Below are positions 37,858-48,674 of a stretch of 64,000 nt of DNA, one piece after another. The notes under the pieces are model-generated. The model did no database searches, had not been told where the DNA came from, and was given only the letters and a program-made list of their open reading frames with translations. The DNA lies in NCBI GenBank assembly GCA_037179385.1, contig CM074193.1, positions 41,076,846-41,140,845 of the forward strand, given 5' to 3'. Numbering within the stretch: position 1 is the first letter of the stretch; each line of letters begins with the position of its first letter. The stretch comes from Holothuria scabra. Taxonomy: Eukaryota > Echinodermata > Holothuroidea > Aspidochirotida > Holothuriidae. Made by a program: the position numbers and the translations under genes.

Positions 37858-38036
37858 CGAAGTGGAAGACAATGAAGTGATGTTGATGACTAGCCTTATT
37901 GTTTTTATAATCTGTCTAAATCTTTTGCAAGTGTATTTAAAACGGTCCTACTTTCACGGTTTTCGCGATACTTTCACTGTGAATATGACCTGTGGATGCC
38001 TTTTTACTTTACAAGCATTTTTGTTTAAGAATTCAG
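37858..38036 (+). CDS. Possible exon with two membrane segments, receptor-like
   Basis: An acceptor (CTCCCTTTTTCGTCTAAAG) and a good donor (AATTCAG|GTATGCG) enclose 59 codons. The first hydrophobic stretch is about residues 8-24 (VMLMTSLIVFIICLNLLQVY), followed by a short basic loop (LKRSYFHGFRD) and a second moderately hydrophobic stretch (VNMTCGCLFTLQAFLF). This layout, with Asn at the start of the second segment, recalls TM1-TM2 of adhesion/secretin-type GPCRs. The resemblance is by eye only. Entry phase 2, exit phase 1. An open frame at 37365-37589 ends at a GTAAAT donor but in phase 0, so it does not join directly. Confidence 0.35.
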
Positions 38037-39964
38037 GTATGCGTATGTGTTTCCTATGTAATGAAAACAAACAACTTTCAAGTCAAATCTCAAATAGCTA
38101 TGCGATTTTCTAGACCGTTCCCGAAGTTCAAATCTTGCGGAAATGGAGGGTGAGTGTATAAAGTGCTCCTCCCCCCGAGCGCCTCTACAATAAACATCAC
38201 ATTTTACATAGTATATACTTCGTAAAATAATTAATTACTCTATCCAGCACATTCCGGCACATTACCTATAGTATAATGGTAAAATTGTTACGGTTGACCG
38301 TTAGCACTTGGACAGTAGAAATGACATTTACCCACCCTTCCAGTTTTGTTGCAAGTTGCATTCAAGATCCACTCAGTACTTAAAACATTTCATAACACAA
38401 AGGAACTCAACCACCAGAACCCCCGGAAACAGTTGTTAGAGAAAACTCTAAACGAAAACAGATTCCTACATCATTACTATACATTAATGAGACACGTGTT
38501 AAGGCTAGTGGTACAGTATCCTCTTCTCGTGCGGGAGGGGGTGGGCGGCGCGTTTTGCCTCCCAGGTCGATTGAAACCAAAGACTTTACATTTGCCAATG
38601 TTTTGAACGGTTGTATACTTTCACTTCTTTTATACAAACTACAAAACTTGTCGAACTTCTTTGTGATTCCTATGTCAAAATTGCTTGTATAGGGCATAGT
38701 CCAGAGAATTCATGGTCGAAAATTTGGGAGTTTATAAATAATTCCATTTTAGACAATAAGTTGGAAGGCAGTGGCGATTGGTCTATTGTGTTCTTTATAT
38801 GCGGACAACAAAATTAAGAAGTAGAGAATGTGCGATGGGATTTGCCTGATGACGACTAGTTGTCTGTGCGTTTAGTATGTTGAACATACTTTTAGTGGAT
38901 GCCCGGATGTCAGACCAGTTCTTGTTTGCTTAAAATCTGAACCTTCAGTTCAGTGGGAATACTGGATAAATTTTGCATGGCTTCCCAGAGATGAAAATTT
39001 TGAAGGCTTCCTTGAAGAATGTGGTTTGTTGTTTGATTAAAACATTAGTTCAAAGGAATTCCAGATGTCTTCATATCTTTGAGTCTAAACTTCATCAAAC
39101 CAAAGCTTTCATCCGGGCAATAACGAAACAAATTGAAAATTGTGTTAACAAAAAAAAGAAAACGCAGAAAAAAAAAAAAAAAAACAGAAATAAAGACATA
39201 GTGATAATAAGCTTGGAAAAGGTTTGGATATCAGGAATTCTTTTTATATCAGTCAAATGCCAACACGTTAAAACTCTGCTTTTGTTTTTATTACATTGCT
39301 CTCTTTTTTCATATCAGGCAATCAAGAGAATAAAGTAATGGTCTCTTATCCAAATAAAATTTACAACCGTAGGAAAACGTTTCGTTGCGAGTCGTTTTGG
39401 GTCACGGTAAAATGACATTGGCAAAAAAGGACTCGTACCAAAAATATGTCCTACAATTTTTGTGATTGCTTTTTGGAAAATAAACTATTGGATGAATTAC
39501 ACAGGAATAACTATCATGTAACTTCTGTCTCTGGTATCATTTATGAATTGAAATGTAAATTACTGGCATGGAAGCCTTTAATGTAAGGATGAAAAAAGGT
39601 AATTACTTGTACTGTAACTTTGCAAAAAATACGATGTGAAATTTAGTAAATCACATTATAAATACTTGTAACTATGTTTATTTTTCCAATTTTGTTTGGT
39701 ATGTAAATATGATACTTCTTCGGAAAGAACATGTTAAATTAAAAAAATGGAACCTAGTGTCGTTGTGTGTTACTCCGCCTATGCAAAGGGGTAGGTGAAA
39801 TAATATACAGTGTCACACGAGTGAAAAAAGTTCTTGAGTGCTGCTAGATTAAACCAACAGGTTGTAAGTTGATCTGTAAAGCCCTATCTACTAACTGACT
39901 ATGAACTGAAGAAACCCACTTTCGTAAAATTTAACCAATTTAAAACAGATACAGATGAACTTAC
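38037..39964. other. No supported gene; possible decayed coding remnant
   Basis: Plus-strand frames at about 38611-38817 and 38860-39030 (containing VEHTFSGCPDVRPVLVCLKS) read like broken protein, but stops interrupt them and no family was recognised. An A-rich tract lies at 39151-39184. Opposed frames at 38346-38697 are probably chance. Confidence 0.35.
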
Positions 39965-40214
39965 TCGACGAAGTTGTGTTTGGTAACCTACTGAACGCAC
40001 ATTTTCGTTAAATTGTATGCACTTTGGACGCAACGTCGATGCTACCCTCAAATATATCTGTTTTTCGCCGTCAAATGCAGTGTCAAGGTTTGTCGTAATG
40101 CTTAACTGATCCGTCAAATTTTGGTCAACTATTTCGAACACCAAAAGAGGGTCCAAGGCCAGATCGTTGTCTATTGCTGTGATATCATTGCAGATACCAC
40201 AGGACACATGACGT
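39965..40214 (-). CDS. Internal exon of an unrecognised protein
   Basis: On the minus strand an acceptor with a T-rich tract (TTTTTGTTAATTTTCTGCAG) opens at 40214, and a consensus donor (CGTCGA|GTAAGT) closes at 39965. The 250 bases between are open in one frame only: one leftover base plus 83 codons, so entry phase 2 and exit phase 0. Codons are mixed and GC-richer than the flanks. The peptide starts RHVSCGICNDITAIDNDLAL, has three Cys in all (two in CGIC), an NLT glycosylation sequon and an acidic first half, and ends YQTQLRR. No hydrophobic segment. I do not recognise the family; an extracellular domain fragment is possible. No adjacent exon was found, although a 54-bp candidate lies upstream at 43539-43592. 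Confidence 0.6.
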
Positions 40215-41099
40215 CTGCAGAAAATTAACAAAAACACACTGACGTCACAGGCAAATTTGCAAGACGATCTGTCACCTTTAATATATGTTACTAAGCATTT
40301 GGTGGAATTTGCACTTAAATACAATGTGTGGTCTTTGTGGTATGATTATGTTATATTGTCTCATTTTTAACAAAAAGTGATTTTGATGCATGAGGGCCAC
40401 GATCAAACAAATTCTCTCTTTCTTCTTAATTTAAATTTTGTTTAAAAAATTTCATAGATAATCCAAAGTTATCAAAATGTGGTTGCTAAATAGGCATGCT
40501 AATTTTACAAATTTTACGTTCTCTACGGTGAGTTTCTATCTCTGTAACTTCAATGGCACCACAAAAAAGTGGAAGAAAGAAGGAAGCAAACGTTTCCTGC
40601 AAATCATGATGGGACCAAGACTTTTGTGAAAAATTTCTGTAGTGATGATGTGCACTTGTCAGGCTGACGGCGCCAGATTCAAAATGGGGGTGGGGAGGGG
40701 GTGGGGGGGACAAAGTTAGGACAAAGAATAAGAATAAGCCGGCAAAAATTTCCGCGCACAGCGCGAAACCAAGCCCAAAGCGCCATTACCTGTTGTTGGG
40801 CGTCCATGGGACGAAGCCCCCGGACGCTCTGGGTGAAAACTTAAGTCTTTTGAGAGGTAGAATATTCATTTTTTCGGTTAAACCAACTCCTTGCTGATCG
40901 AAGTTGGGAGGGAGAGGGGGAGGGGGCTAGGGGACACGGAAACATTTGGGGGGAATACTTCCTCCCTGTAGCGCCGCTGATAGTGGCGACCATGTTACTA
41001 CTTCCGTATACACAAAAGATGCAAAAGTTAAATCTTTCACGGATGGAGGTTTGAACGTATGCTATAGTCACGTCACATACTATATACTTGATCTCAGCT
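40215..41099. other. No gene; degraded G-run repeat
   Basis: A CRE palindrome lies at 40240-40247, in the intron just upstream of the exon. At about 40669-40983 there are transposon-like ends (GCTGACGGCGCCAG; CTGTAGCGCCGCTGA), G runs and a GCGCGAA-type interior like the hAT-type elements at 45-50 kb, but the flanks show no duplication. Confidence 0.4.
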
Positions 41100-41790
41100 C
41101 CTAATTTTTCTAGAGAACTCCCGACCCGCTGGCAAAGGTCCATTCGGCGAAACCAAAATTTAAAGGTAGTGTGAAATGTCAGCAAAAAGTGCTGAATTCA
41201 CTTGGTAGTTAGTTAAGGAGCAAGAAAGAATCCGTTGGAATTATGTCAATATCTTTTACCGTTTTCAAGATATACCTCTTCAAGTTTGAATGTTTCTGAA
41301 GCAACTTGTTGGTTATGCAAAAATACTGTGGCTGAGTGTTGCACAGTGTTGGCATTTCTTTTGTAAACCCTACATTAATTATCTTTTAATTACTCATTAG
41401 ATTGTTTATGGTTTGGTGATTAATGCTGATGGTTTTCAAGGATACAGTTTACACTTTCTAGATAAACCCTTTAGAAAAAACTAATGTTGCAACATGCCCT
41501 TGAAATGAAGATTGCAAAAACAAAGGATAACATTAGCCATATATGGTATGCCCCTCCTATGACATCAAAAGATTTACATACTGAGCTCATAGTTATGCAT
41601 GATTAAGTGCAAATCAGAAATAAACCTGTAAAAAGGCCAATTTTTAACCGATTTTGATGGGAATTGTGGCAATTTTTTAGGTTTTTAGTGCTTTTACATC
41701 ATATACCCGACATTGTCATTTTGGTGTCACACTACCTTTAGCTGCTCCCCGAAGAAGCTATTACGTCTACTACAGGACCTAGTACGTTTT
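41100..41790 (-). repeat. Dispersed repeat copy, split by a later insertion
   Basis: 41100-41160 (TCTGGCAAAGG-like and CCATTCGGCGAAACC) and 41741-41790 (CTCCCCGAAGAAGC, ATTACGTCTACT) are, on the minus strand, consecutive parts of the unit repeated at 42500-43235. The element at 41163-41738 separates them. Confidence 0.75.
41163..41738. mobile_element. 576-bp Tc1/mariner-type MITE with TA duplication
   Basis: Ends AAGGTAGTGTGA and its exact reverse complement TCACACTACCTT are flanked by TA at 41161-41162 and 41739-41740. Removing the element and one TA restores continuity of the surrounding older repeat, which proves insertion. No open frame of useful length. TA duplication and short inverted ends fit the Tc1/mariner superfamily. 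Confidence 0.88.
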
Positions 41791-41894
41791 ACACCAAATT
41801 TAAACTGTAGTTTCGTGGACTGGTTGAAATGAGGTGTTCAAAGAACCACTCCTCTCATCCCAAACTACAATTCTTGTAGGGGTTTACCAAAATT

Positions 41895-42165
41895 CTCAAT
41901 TGCCTCAGTTCTTTGACTGACAGCTAATTCAAACAATGTACTTACAAAAGCTTTTATTACACAGCATGAACTGTACTGAGAATGATTTGATTATACACAT
42001 TGAGCTTTTTTTACACTCACCCTGAAGCAATAAACTGAGAGTGTGTCTGGATAAGGATGAATTTCAGACAATTGTGGGTGAGGCTTAAGTAAGAAGGTTT
42101 GGAGAATTGGTACTGTTTGGGGAGAGAGAATTGGGCCTTTAATGGACAAGAGCAAATCTCCAAAG
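41895..42165 (+). repeat. Dispersed repeat, 'GAAGCAATAA' family, copy 3
   Basis: The best-preserved member: TTTGACTGACAGC, ACACAGCATGAACTGTACTG, CACCCTGAAGCAATAAACTG, GTGTCTGGATAAGGATGA, and AAGTAAGAAGGTTTGGAGAA. It has no coding capacity. Confidence 0.65.
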
Positions 42166-42499
42166 TCATTTTGAAACAACAACCAGTTTTTTTTTCTATT
42201 TTGCTCTCAAGTATCTTTAATTAATGATATCTCAGGACTTAAGCACTGACTGTGCAGTATTAACCATTGCATATTTAAGACAAACAAATCGAGTTATCAC
42301 AAATAACTTCATAAGGTCGTGAGAAAAATATTGTCACATGACTTTCGATAGCCTGGCAATCATAGAACACGAGACTTACACTTTAAAACACCTCGAAGGG
42401 GAATTCTCTTGCACTTTAAATACGGGAGGCGGATTGGTCTGGGTTAAAGGCTTTGGGAAGGTGGTTAGTTGGTGAAAGTATCATAGGATATATGAAAAA

Positions 42500-43235
42500 C
42501 TTTTCATCCAGTTTAGAATAGAGCCATGCGTGACAGACCAATGATGTAAATGGTCTGAAGGACACGATGTTTGTCACATGTTGTCCTTCAGTGGACGTAA
42601 TCGCTTCTTCGGGAAGCATTGAAAGTTTTGGTTTTGCCGAACGGCCCTTTGCCAGAGGTTCGGGAGGACTTTAGAAAAAGTGTTTTCACACACTTTGTTA
42701 GAGATGTTCAGATAGTGCTCCTCGAACTTTTGGCTAAGATCGTGTTTAGTATTTGTTCTTTTCATCCAGTCTAGGATGAAGCCATGCATGACAGACCAGT
42801 AATGTAAATGGTCTGAAGGACGTGAATTTGTCACGTATTGTCCTTCAGTGGACGTAATCGCTTCTTCGGGAATCAGTGAAAGTTTTGGTTTCGACGAATG
42901 GCTCTTTGCCATGGGGTCGGGAGGACATTAGAAAAAGTGTTTTCACACACTGAGGGCGGTAAGGTTGGTCAAATGTTGTCCTTCAGTGGACGTAGGCCTA
43001 TAGCTTCTTTGAGAAAAAGTTTTAAGTTTTGTTTCGCTGAACGGCCCTTTGCCAGAGGGTCCGGAAGACTTTAGAAAAAGATGTTTTCACAGACTGAAGG
43101 CTGTGAGGTTTGTCAAATGTTGTCCTTCAGTGGACGTAGGCCTATAGCTTCTTTTAGGAAGCAGTTTTAAGTTTTGTTTCGCCCAACGGTCCTTTGTCAG
43201 AGGGTCGGGAGGACTTAAGGAAAAGTTTACACAGA
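42500..43235 (+). repeat. Irregular tandem array, four units
   Basis: The word TGTCCTTCAGTGGACGTA occurs at 42582, 42839, 42977 and 43121 (spacings 257, 138 and 144), each followed by a GCTTCTT block, then CGAACGGCCCTTTGCCAGAG, then GGAGGACTTTAGAAAAAG. The third and fourth units share GTAGGCCTATAGCTTC, so they duplicated most recently. Minus-strand frames over the array (67 and 112 codons) mirror the repeat and are not taken as genes. Confidence 0.85.
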
Positions 43236-44695
43236 CTGTTCTTATCGCTCGAAATCGCACCGTTTAAAAGTTTTCAGGTAGGAACGCAGGACGAATTGGG
43301 TTCGTTATAGTGTACCTGCTGTTTCTAGGTTACAAAACTAAACAAAACAAAACGATCCTTTTAAGTAATTTGTAGGTTGCCAATAGTATCCTTGATAAAA
43401 ACTGCTGGCAGCTTCACGCAACAGTTGCTAAAATACAGCCATCAGCATTAAGCACTACAAAAAATGTCAAAGGTTTTGTTTCTCTAAAAGAAGAAATAAA
43501 TAGTTATAGCAAAATTTCAGGACTAATATAACACTTACAGCGAGCAATAAATTGTTGCCATCTAACTTTACATTATACTTTATGAGCAGTGTCTGCAATA
43601 TAAACGTATGAAATCGCTGTAGCAAAATAATTTGACCAACGTTACTTAGGCAGTCTCTAAAGGTTGGAATCTGCAACCCTCACATTTTCCTTGTATATAT
43701 TCGTCCTCTTCTACTATACAAGAACAAAACTGTCCTGTAATCTACCGTTAAAAATTGTTGCATGGCATCCTCGCAGTAAACAAATTCATCACCTTTTTTA
43801 ATATAACTAAATCAAAGCCTACAGCGTATACATGCATAATATGCAACTTGTCAATAAACGAATTCAAGCATGAAAGCGTTACGCATGGTTAATCAATCCC
43901 GACGTAATGCGTTTGTTTCCTTTGAAAATGCCAACGCGTTAATAATTATTACTTTAAATACCCAGAAAGCTTTTTCTTCGTAAAAGAGATGAAACTTGAA
44001 CGATATTCAACTGTAGGAGGTATACATGAATCAAGCTAAATAAGCAACGCCCTTCAGCATGTAAAAAAAGATATTTGTCATTGTGTTTTTATCATTTTAA
44101 TGTATACCCATTAATAATATCCAAAACGATACTTACTTCTTTTTTTTTTTTGAAAATTTGACTATCCTCAGCAATCAGAAATATCCATGAGGATATTTAG
44201 TGAAATAACATAAAAAATTCTAAGAAATTGATACGATCGTCACCAAAGTGTGCGAATGTTAACCTCATTGTAAATACCTAATGTATAGATTAGACGAAAT
44301 GTAATTACTGGTACAGTGTGCGTTTATTCGCAATGAGGAATAGCTTTACGTTTATGCATCCACTCTGCCTCACATAACCCACATTATAGTTTACTAGTTA
44401 TATTCATGTCTGGCAACTGAATTATTTTAACAAGGTATATGATGACGTGACGGAAATTCCTATCATATATGTGAAAAGGCAATCAATAATCACAAGACAT
44501 GATATACATCCATATCCTCTTGCGATCGTAGTCTGCAGGGTAATTCTCAGTTTTAAACTAAGCAGTAACCATTTACAAAGGCCTTGCAAATTTTAAACGA
44601 ACCTTACGATACACCTTCAAAACAACTCGGAGAAGCCGGAGACAAGGGAGTCGGTCACAAGAGAAAGGGGGGGGGGGGTAGTGAGTTACATGGGC
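43236..44695. other. Mostly empty; one weak minus-strand exon candidate
   Basis: At 43539-43592 (minus) an acceptor TTTATATTGCAG and a donor CTCGCT|GTAAGT enclose 18 open codons (TLLIKYNVKLDGNNLLLA), phase 0 to 0. It is the same strand as the exon at 39965-40214 and could belong to the same gene. A G run lies near 44668. Confidence 0.3.
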
Positions 44696-44925
44696 TTTGC
44701 GTCTCTAACCGATTGGTTTAAGTCGGGCCAGCCACGATGTTCTACCCAGTTGTGGTGCACAAACTAGCTTTCTCTACTCCATTCTTTATACTAAACACCA
44801 AGCACAAATGACAATAGGTTCCATTTTTAAAATCCTCGGTATGACCCGGCCAGGATTCGAACTACATGCCTCCTGGCTGCAAGTCGGTGACCCCTTTCCA
44901 CAACTCTTGTCAAAGGTGTCATAAA
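44696..44925 (-). mobile_element. SINE E, minus strand
   Basis: In minus orientation it shows the tRNA-like head (GACTTGCAGCCAGGAGGC; box B AGTTCGAATCC) and the SINE body (GTGGCTGGCCCGACTTAAAC). The 3' end appears shortened and no duplication was resolved. Confidence 0.8.
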
Positions 44926-44955
44926 GTTTTGTCTGAAAAATTTATATGAAAACAC

Positions 44956-47043
44956 ATGGGGCGTAGCCAGGATTTTCGTGTGGGGGGGGGGGCGGCAAAG
45001 TCGACTCATCGTCCCCAATATTGACCGACATGACTATCTAAGCGGAGCGCCACCATTAGTTTGCGCGGAGCGTACAAGAAAATTTTTGGTTTTAGAAACC
45101 GGTCAGATGGCAGGAAACGGCACTTCCCGAGTGTTTTATGATGCATGTTCCCAGCCTGGAATATGGATCTCATTTCTGAAAATTCTCATTTAATGACAAA
45201 AAATAATATCAGTCATGAAACATGTTAATACATGTTTCTAAGCGGAGCTCTACCATCGATTGCCACGGAGCGTACCAGGAAATTTTTGGCTTAACAAACG
45301 CCTCAGATGGCCGGAAACGGCACTTCCCGAGTGTTCTAAGCAAGAATATGTTCAGCCTGACTTCGAAATTCTACCCGCTTCTTAATTGGAGCACTTGACA
45401 ACTATTAAGGGGCTGAACATACCTTTAGCCCCCACTTTTTCATTTTTCATCGCCGCCACTGGGGTGCGGCATTTTTATGAGGGAGCGAAACGCCCATGTG
45501 AGGAGCCGAGCGACCGAACGGGAAGAGGGCTTGGTTCTCTCCCTGCTTCCCCAAGGAGATTTTGCAATTTTACATCAAAATTGAGCGATCTGGTGAACAC
45601 CTTAGCTGGAATTTTTTGACATTTTCAATCTTGTATCAATGTTTTCCTTATTCCCTCGAGAGTTAGTGTGTGACTGTAAGAGGGTTACTGTACGAGTCAA
45701 TGGGGCCCCGGGGAATTGTGTTTAGGTCTGGGCGGGAGTAAGTGTGAACTATAAAAAGAATTTGTACTTATTTAAAGCTTATATAGGTCAATTGTCCCGG
45801 CATTTGGGCCCTATCGGGCACAACTTATAGTGTACTTCCTTCTTCGAGTCGGTACCGCACGACTGACACAAGAGATTACATTATTAACTAAGTTTACCGA
45901 AATGAGATGAAATTCCCGCCATGTGCATTAATCCATTTATTCTTCTTATTAATTTACTTGAAAAGATGGTAAGGGTTTGTGCTTTATTAGCTCTAGGTAA
46001 CGGAACTGAGGAAGAGTGTGCAAAGCGTACCGAACATTTGGGGTTTTATAGCAGAAATAACTCTTTTGAAAGCCAAAATAACTAAACCGACCATGGGAAG
46101 GCGACAGATTATTCCCGACAGAGGGGTGGGCCATGCCACAACTGCCGGCAGCCCCTATGTCGAGAGGGTGGTGAAAAGGGGATAGGAAGGAGCCTAACTA
46201 TCATGTCATTGCAGCCTGGAGCACATTTTGCCCCATATCACTTAATATTTTAAAAGCCGAGTTGCGCACTGATAGTGTTCTTTTGGGTCTGAATGGTAAT
46301 ATTGCAAAGCGCGCGAAGCGCCCGAAAATTTTTGGTAGGCTTACAAAAATAACATAGCCCATGTAATCATTAAGAAAAAAAAAGAAAAAACAGAAACTGT
46401 AGGGGTTGCAGGCCGTATCGTGGAAAAATACATTGTGTCGAAACCACCTGGAATACCCGATAAAATAGCCAAACTATGCTCCGTGAGTCGCTCACCAACT
46501 GACCTATCGCAGACACACACAAGAGAATATCAACTAAGCTTTGTGATAGGGATGAAATTTACGACCTCTACAAAACCTGTGTACTCTGCCTACCCGTTAC
46601 TTGGTAAATTGGCAGGACCTACAATCCCTAGATATGTGGAATGGAAGTATTGAAAAAACTGGAGTGAATCTACAGCGCCCGTAGCGCGCCGCAAATTTGG
46701 GGTTCTTATTAGGGAAATTGTCCCTTGAGAGCAGAAAACAGGTAAACCATCGGGGAGACTAGTCGCCGTCGGGGACTGCATACTTTATCGTAACGACTAA
46801 GAGCCCCCCCCCCCTCGAAAAACTGTAAAAAATGCACCCGATTCCCTCCCTCCTCTTGCCACCGTTTGTCTTTTTTTTATTTATTATTTTTTGGGGGCTC
46901 TCCTTCATTTTTTCAACATCGCCCATCGCGTCCCCAAAATTTCTGTGTGTGTGTGCGGGGGGGGGGGGGGGGCACTCTGCCCCCTTGCCCCCCTTGCCCC
47001 CCTTGCCCCCCTTGCCCCTTGCCCCCCGCTGGCTACGCTAGTG
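44956..47043. mobile_element. 2.09-kb hAT-type non-autonomous element
   Basis: A perfect 8-bp target-site duplication GAAAACAC lies at 44948-44955 and 47044-47051. The ends contain GCGTAGCCAGG (left) and, as reverse complement of the right, CACTAGCGTAGCCAG, in hAT style. G runs sit just inside both ends (from 44983; 46957-46972). Inside is a block of about 200 bp repeated twice (from 45038 and 45238: CTAAGCGGAGC…CGGAAACGGCACTTCCCGAG). Several frames of 60-77 codons are interrupted and show no transposase motif, so it is probably deletion-derived or a cargo-only element. Confidence 0.85.
46974..47029 (+). repeat. CCCCCTTGC minisatellite
   Basis: Five or so tandem units of about 9-10 bases just inside the right end of the 2.09-kb element. 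They produce Pro-rich nonsense frames in every phase. Confidence 0.85.
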
Positions 47044-47147
47044 GAAAACACTACAAGTGTCAAGCTAATATTGAAAGTTAATTTTTAACGATGTCGCTTA
47101 ATTGAGTTATGTTTACCCCAATAGCATGGTTAGTTCAATTTTCTGGG

Positions 47148-47417
47148 TTAGGTTAGGTTAGGTTAGGTTAGGTTAGGTTAGGTTAGGTCAGGTTAGGTAA
47201 GGTAAGGTTAGGTTAGGTTAGGTTAGGTTAGGTTAGGTTAGGTAAGGTTAGGTTAGGTTAGGTAAGGTTAGGTTAGGTTAGGTTAGGTAAGGTTAGGTTA
47301 GGTAAGGTTAGGTTAGGTAAGGTTAGGTTAGGTTAGTTTAGGTAAGGTTAGTTTAGGTTAGGTAAGGTTAGGTTAGGTAAGGTTAGGTTAGGTAAGGTTA
47401 GGTTAGGTAAGGTTAGA
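47148..47417 (+). repeat. (TTAGG)n array, tail of SINE F
   Basis: About 54 five-base units (TTAGG with AAGG, TCAGG and TTTAGG variants). Toward the SINE side a 15-bp higher-order unit (GGTAA GGTTA GGTTA) dominates. The array abuts the 3' end of a minus-strand SINE whose relatives end in CTAACC repeats, so it is best read as an expanded SINE tail. Confidence 0.85.
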
Positions 47418-47549
47418 TAGAGTTTAACAGCTCAGTTTCCATCCAATTGGTTCAAGTCAAGCCGGCTACGGCCTTTTTCCAGCTGTGGTTTATTGGCTTG
47501 TTTTCCTTACTCTATTGCTTATGCTGTTCACTAAGCACAGTGGCAGTAG
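47418..47549 (-). mobile_element. SINE F, 5'-truncated, minus strand
   Basis: The body reads, in plus orientation, AGTTTCCATCCAATTGG, AAGCCGGCTACGGCCTTTTT, TTGGCTTGTTTTCC, and GTGGCAGTAGG. A 15-base direct repeat with one mismatch (GTTCAATTTTCTGGG at 47133-47147; GTTCAATTTACTGGG at 47550-47564) encloses the body plus the TTAGG array, consistent with a target-site duplication. Part of the right repeat also resembles SINE sequence, so the head boundary is slightly uncertain. Confidence 0.85.
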
Positions 47550-48270
47550 GTTCAATTTACTGGGAAAGAGTGAGAAAGATCCTTTTCGTGATTGTCAACG
47601 CTCAGGCATTCAAGGTGAGAACAGGGCGTTGCTCTAGCAACTTCTTGATGAGAATCAGGCATTTCGACTTTTTCTAACGTTCTTAAAACAATGCATCACA
47701 GTGCCGCATCAGTTTTTCAAGCAATGTCTCAATCTGGTGAAAACATTCGACTCATAACATAAACTATGTGTCAGCATTCCCTATCTTGCTTTTTAAGCAG
47801 GGGTGGCGCCAGGGGGGGGGGGGGGGCGGGGGCCATGGCCCCCCGTCGGGGAAGGTCGGTCATCTCGTCGGGGAGGTCTAAAAATAATAAAATTTATTAG
47901 TTAATTAATCAATTAATTACTTAATTGATTAATTAATTTAAATTAATTTTAATTAATTAATTAATTAAAAAACCTTAAAGGACTGAAGTTACTAGGTGGT
48001 GGAGATCTTGAACACATTTTTTTGTTTTGCAAAGCTAGTTTAAAGCATATTGGGGATCTAATTTCGATCACTTATTCTTAGCTCTGTTATACCTAATTCC
48101 ATGTACCTTAATTGTCCTATCCCATCCCCCGTCGGGGAAGAGCAGCATTTTCTGCGGAAGGCCTAAAATGAAGAACGTAAAGGACTGAAGTTACTTGATG
48201 GATGATCGTGAATTTTTATTTTGTTTGTTTTTCGTTTGTAACCCTATTTTTGATGCATCGATTGTAAGCC

Positions 48271-48674
48271 CAGTACACACTATGTACAGCGATATCGGAT
48301 CGGATTACTATCCGATTTCTGTCAGTTTAAGTTAAAATCTCCTCGATCCATTTTCAGAAAAAAAAAAAAACAAAAAACAAAAATTTGTCATCCTGTGAAA
48401 ATATACGATCGGTGTGAGAGGAATACGGAAGTCAAATATATACTACCTATTTCGTGACGTCACATTGTCAAATAGCTTTTATCGAACTACGCGTTTCCAA
48501 TAAAAGTTGTGTGTGGATGTCGCGTAACGGAATGATTGGTATAGGTTACTTAGAATTTCGTAGTCTACACTGGTTGGCAAATTTTGGTTTCTTACCCACC
48601 ACAGATGAGGGAGGTATTAATTAACCCTCTCAAAAATCGGAGCGAAATCCGATCCGATATCGTTGTGCCCGTTG
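48271..48674 (+). mobile_element. CRE-carrying inverted-repeat element, copy 2 (nested)
   Basis: AGCGATATCGGATCGGATT on the left and its complement (AATCCGATCCGATATCG-like) on the right. Internal TTAAAATCTCCTCGATCC. TGACGTCACAT at 48455. It lies wholly inside the 2.84-kb hAT-type element, so it either inserted there or travels with it. Confidence 0.8.

Noticed and set aside
38611..39030. Decayed LINE reverse-transcriptase C-terminus
   Set aside because: A CPDV-like segment and several open stretches were suggestive, but no catalytic or zinc-knuckle motif could be placed and stops interrupt every frame.
40661..40990. A further hAT-type element with GGCGCC-containing ends
   Set aside because: The ends are roughly complementary and the interior is G-rich, but the flanking 8-mers do not match, so the insertion could not be proven.
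42416..42912. Minus-strand frames of 67 and 112 codons as a duplicated protein
   Set aside because: They mirror the nucleotide repeat; related copies at 41.1 and 48.9 kb are read in other frames, so no frame is conserved.
47148..47417. Interstitial telomere or chromosome-fusion scar from the (TTAGG)n array
   Set aside because: The array joins a SINE 3' end whose relatives carry CTAACC tails, and a near-perfect 15-base direct repeat encloses both. A SINE tail explains it without a telomere.
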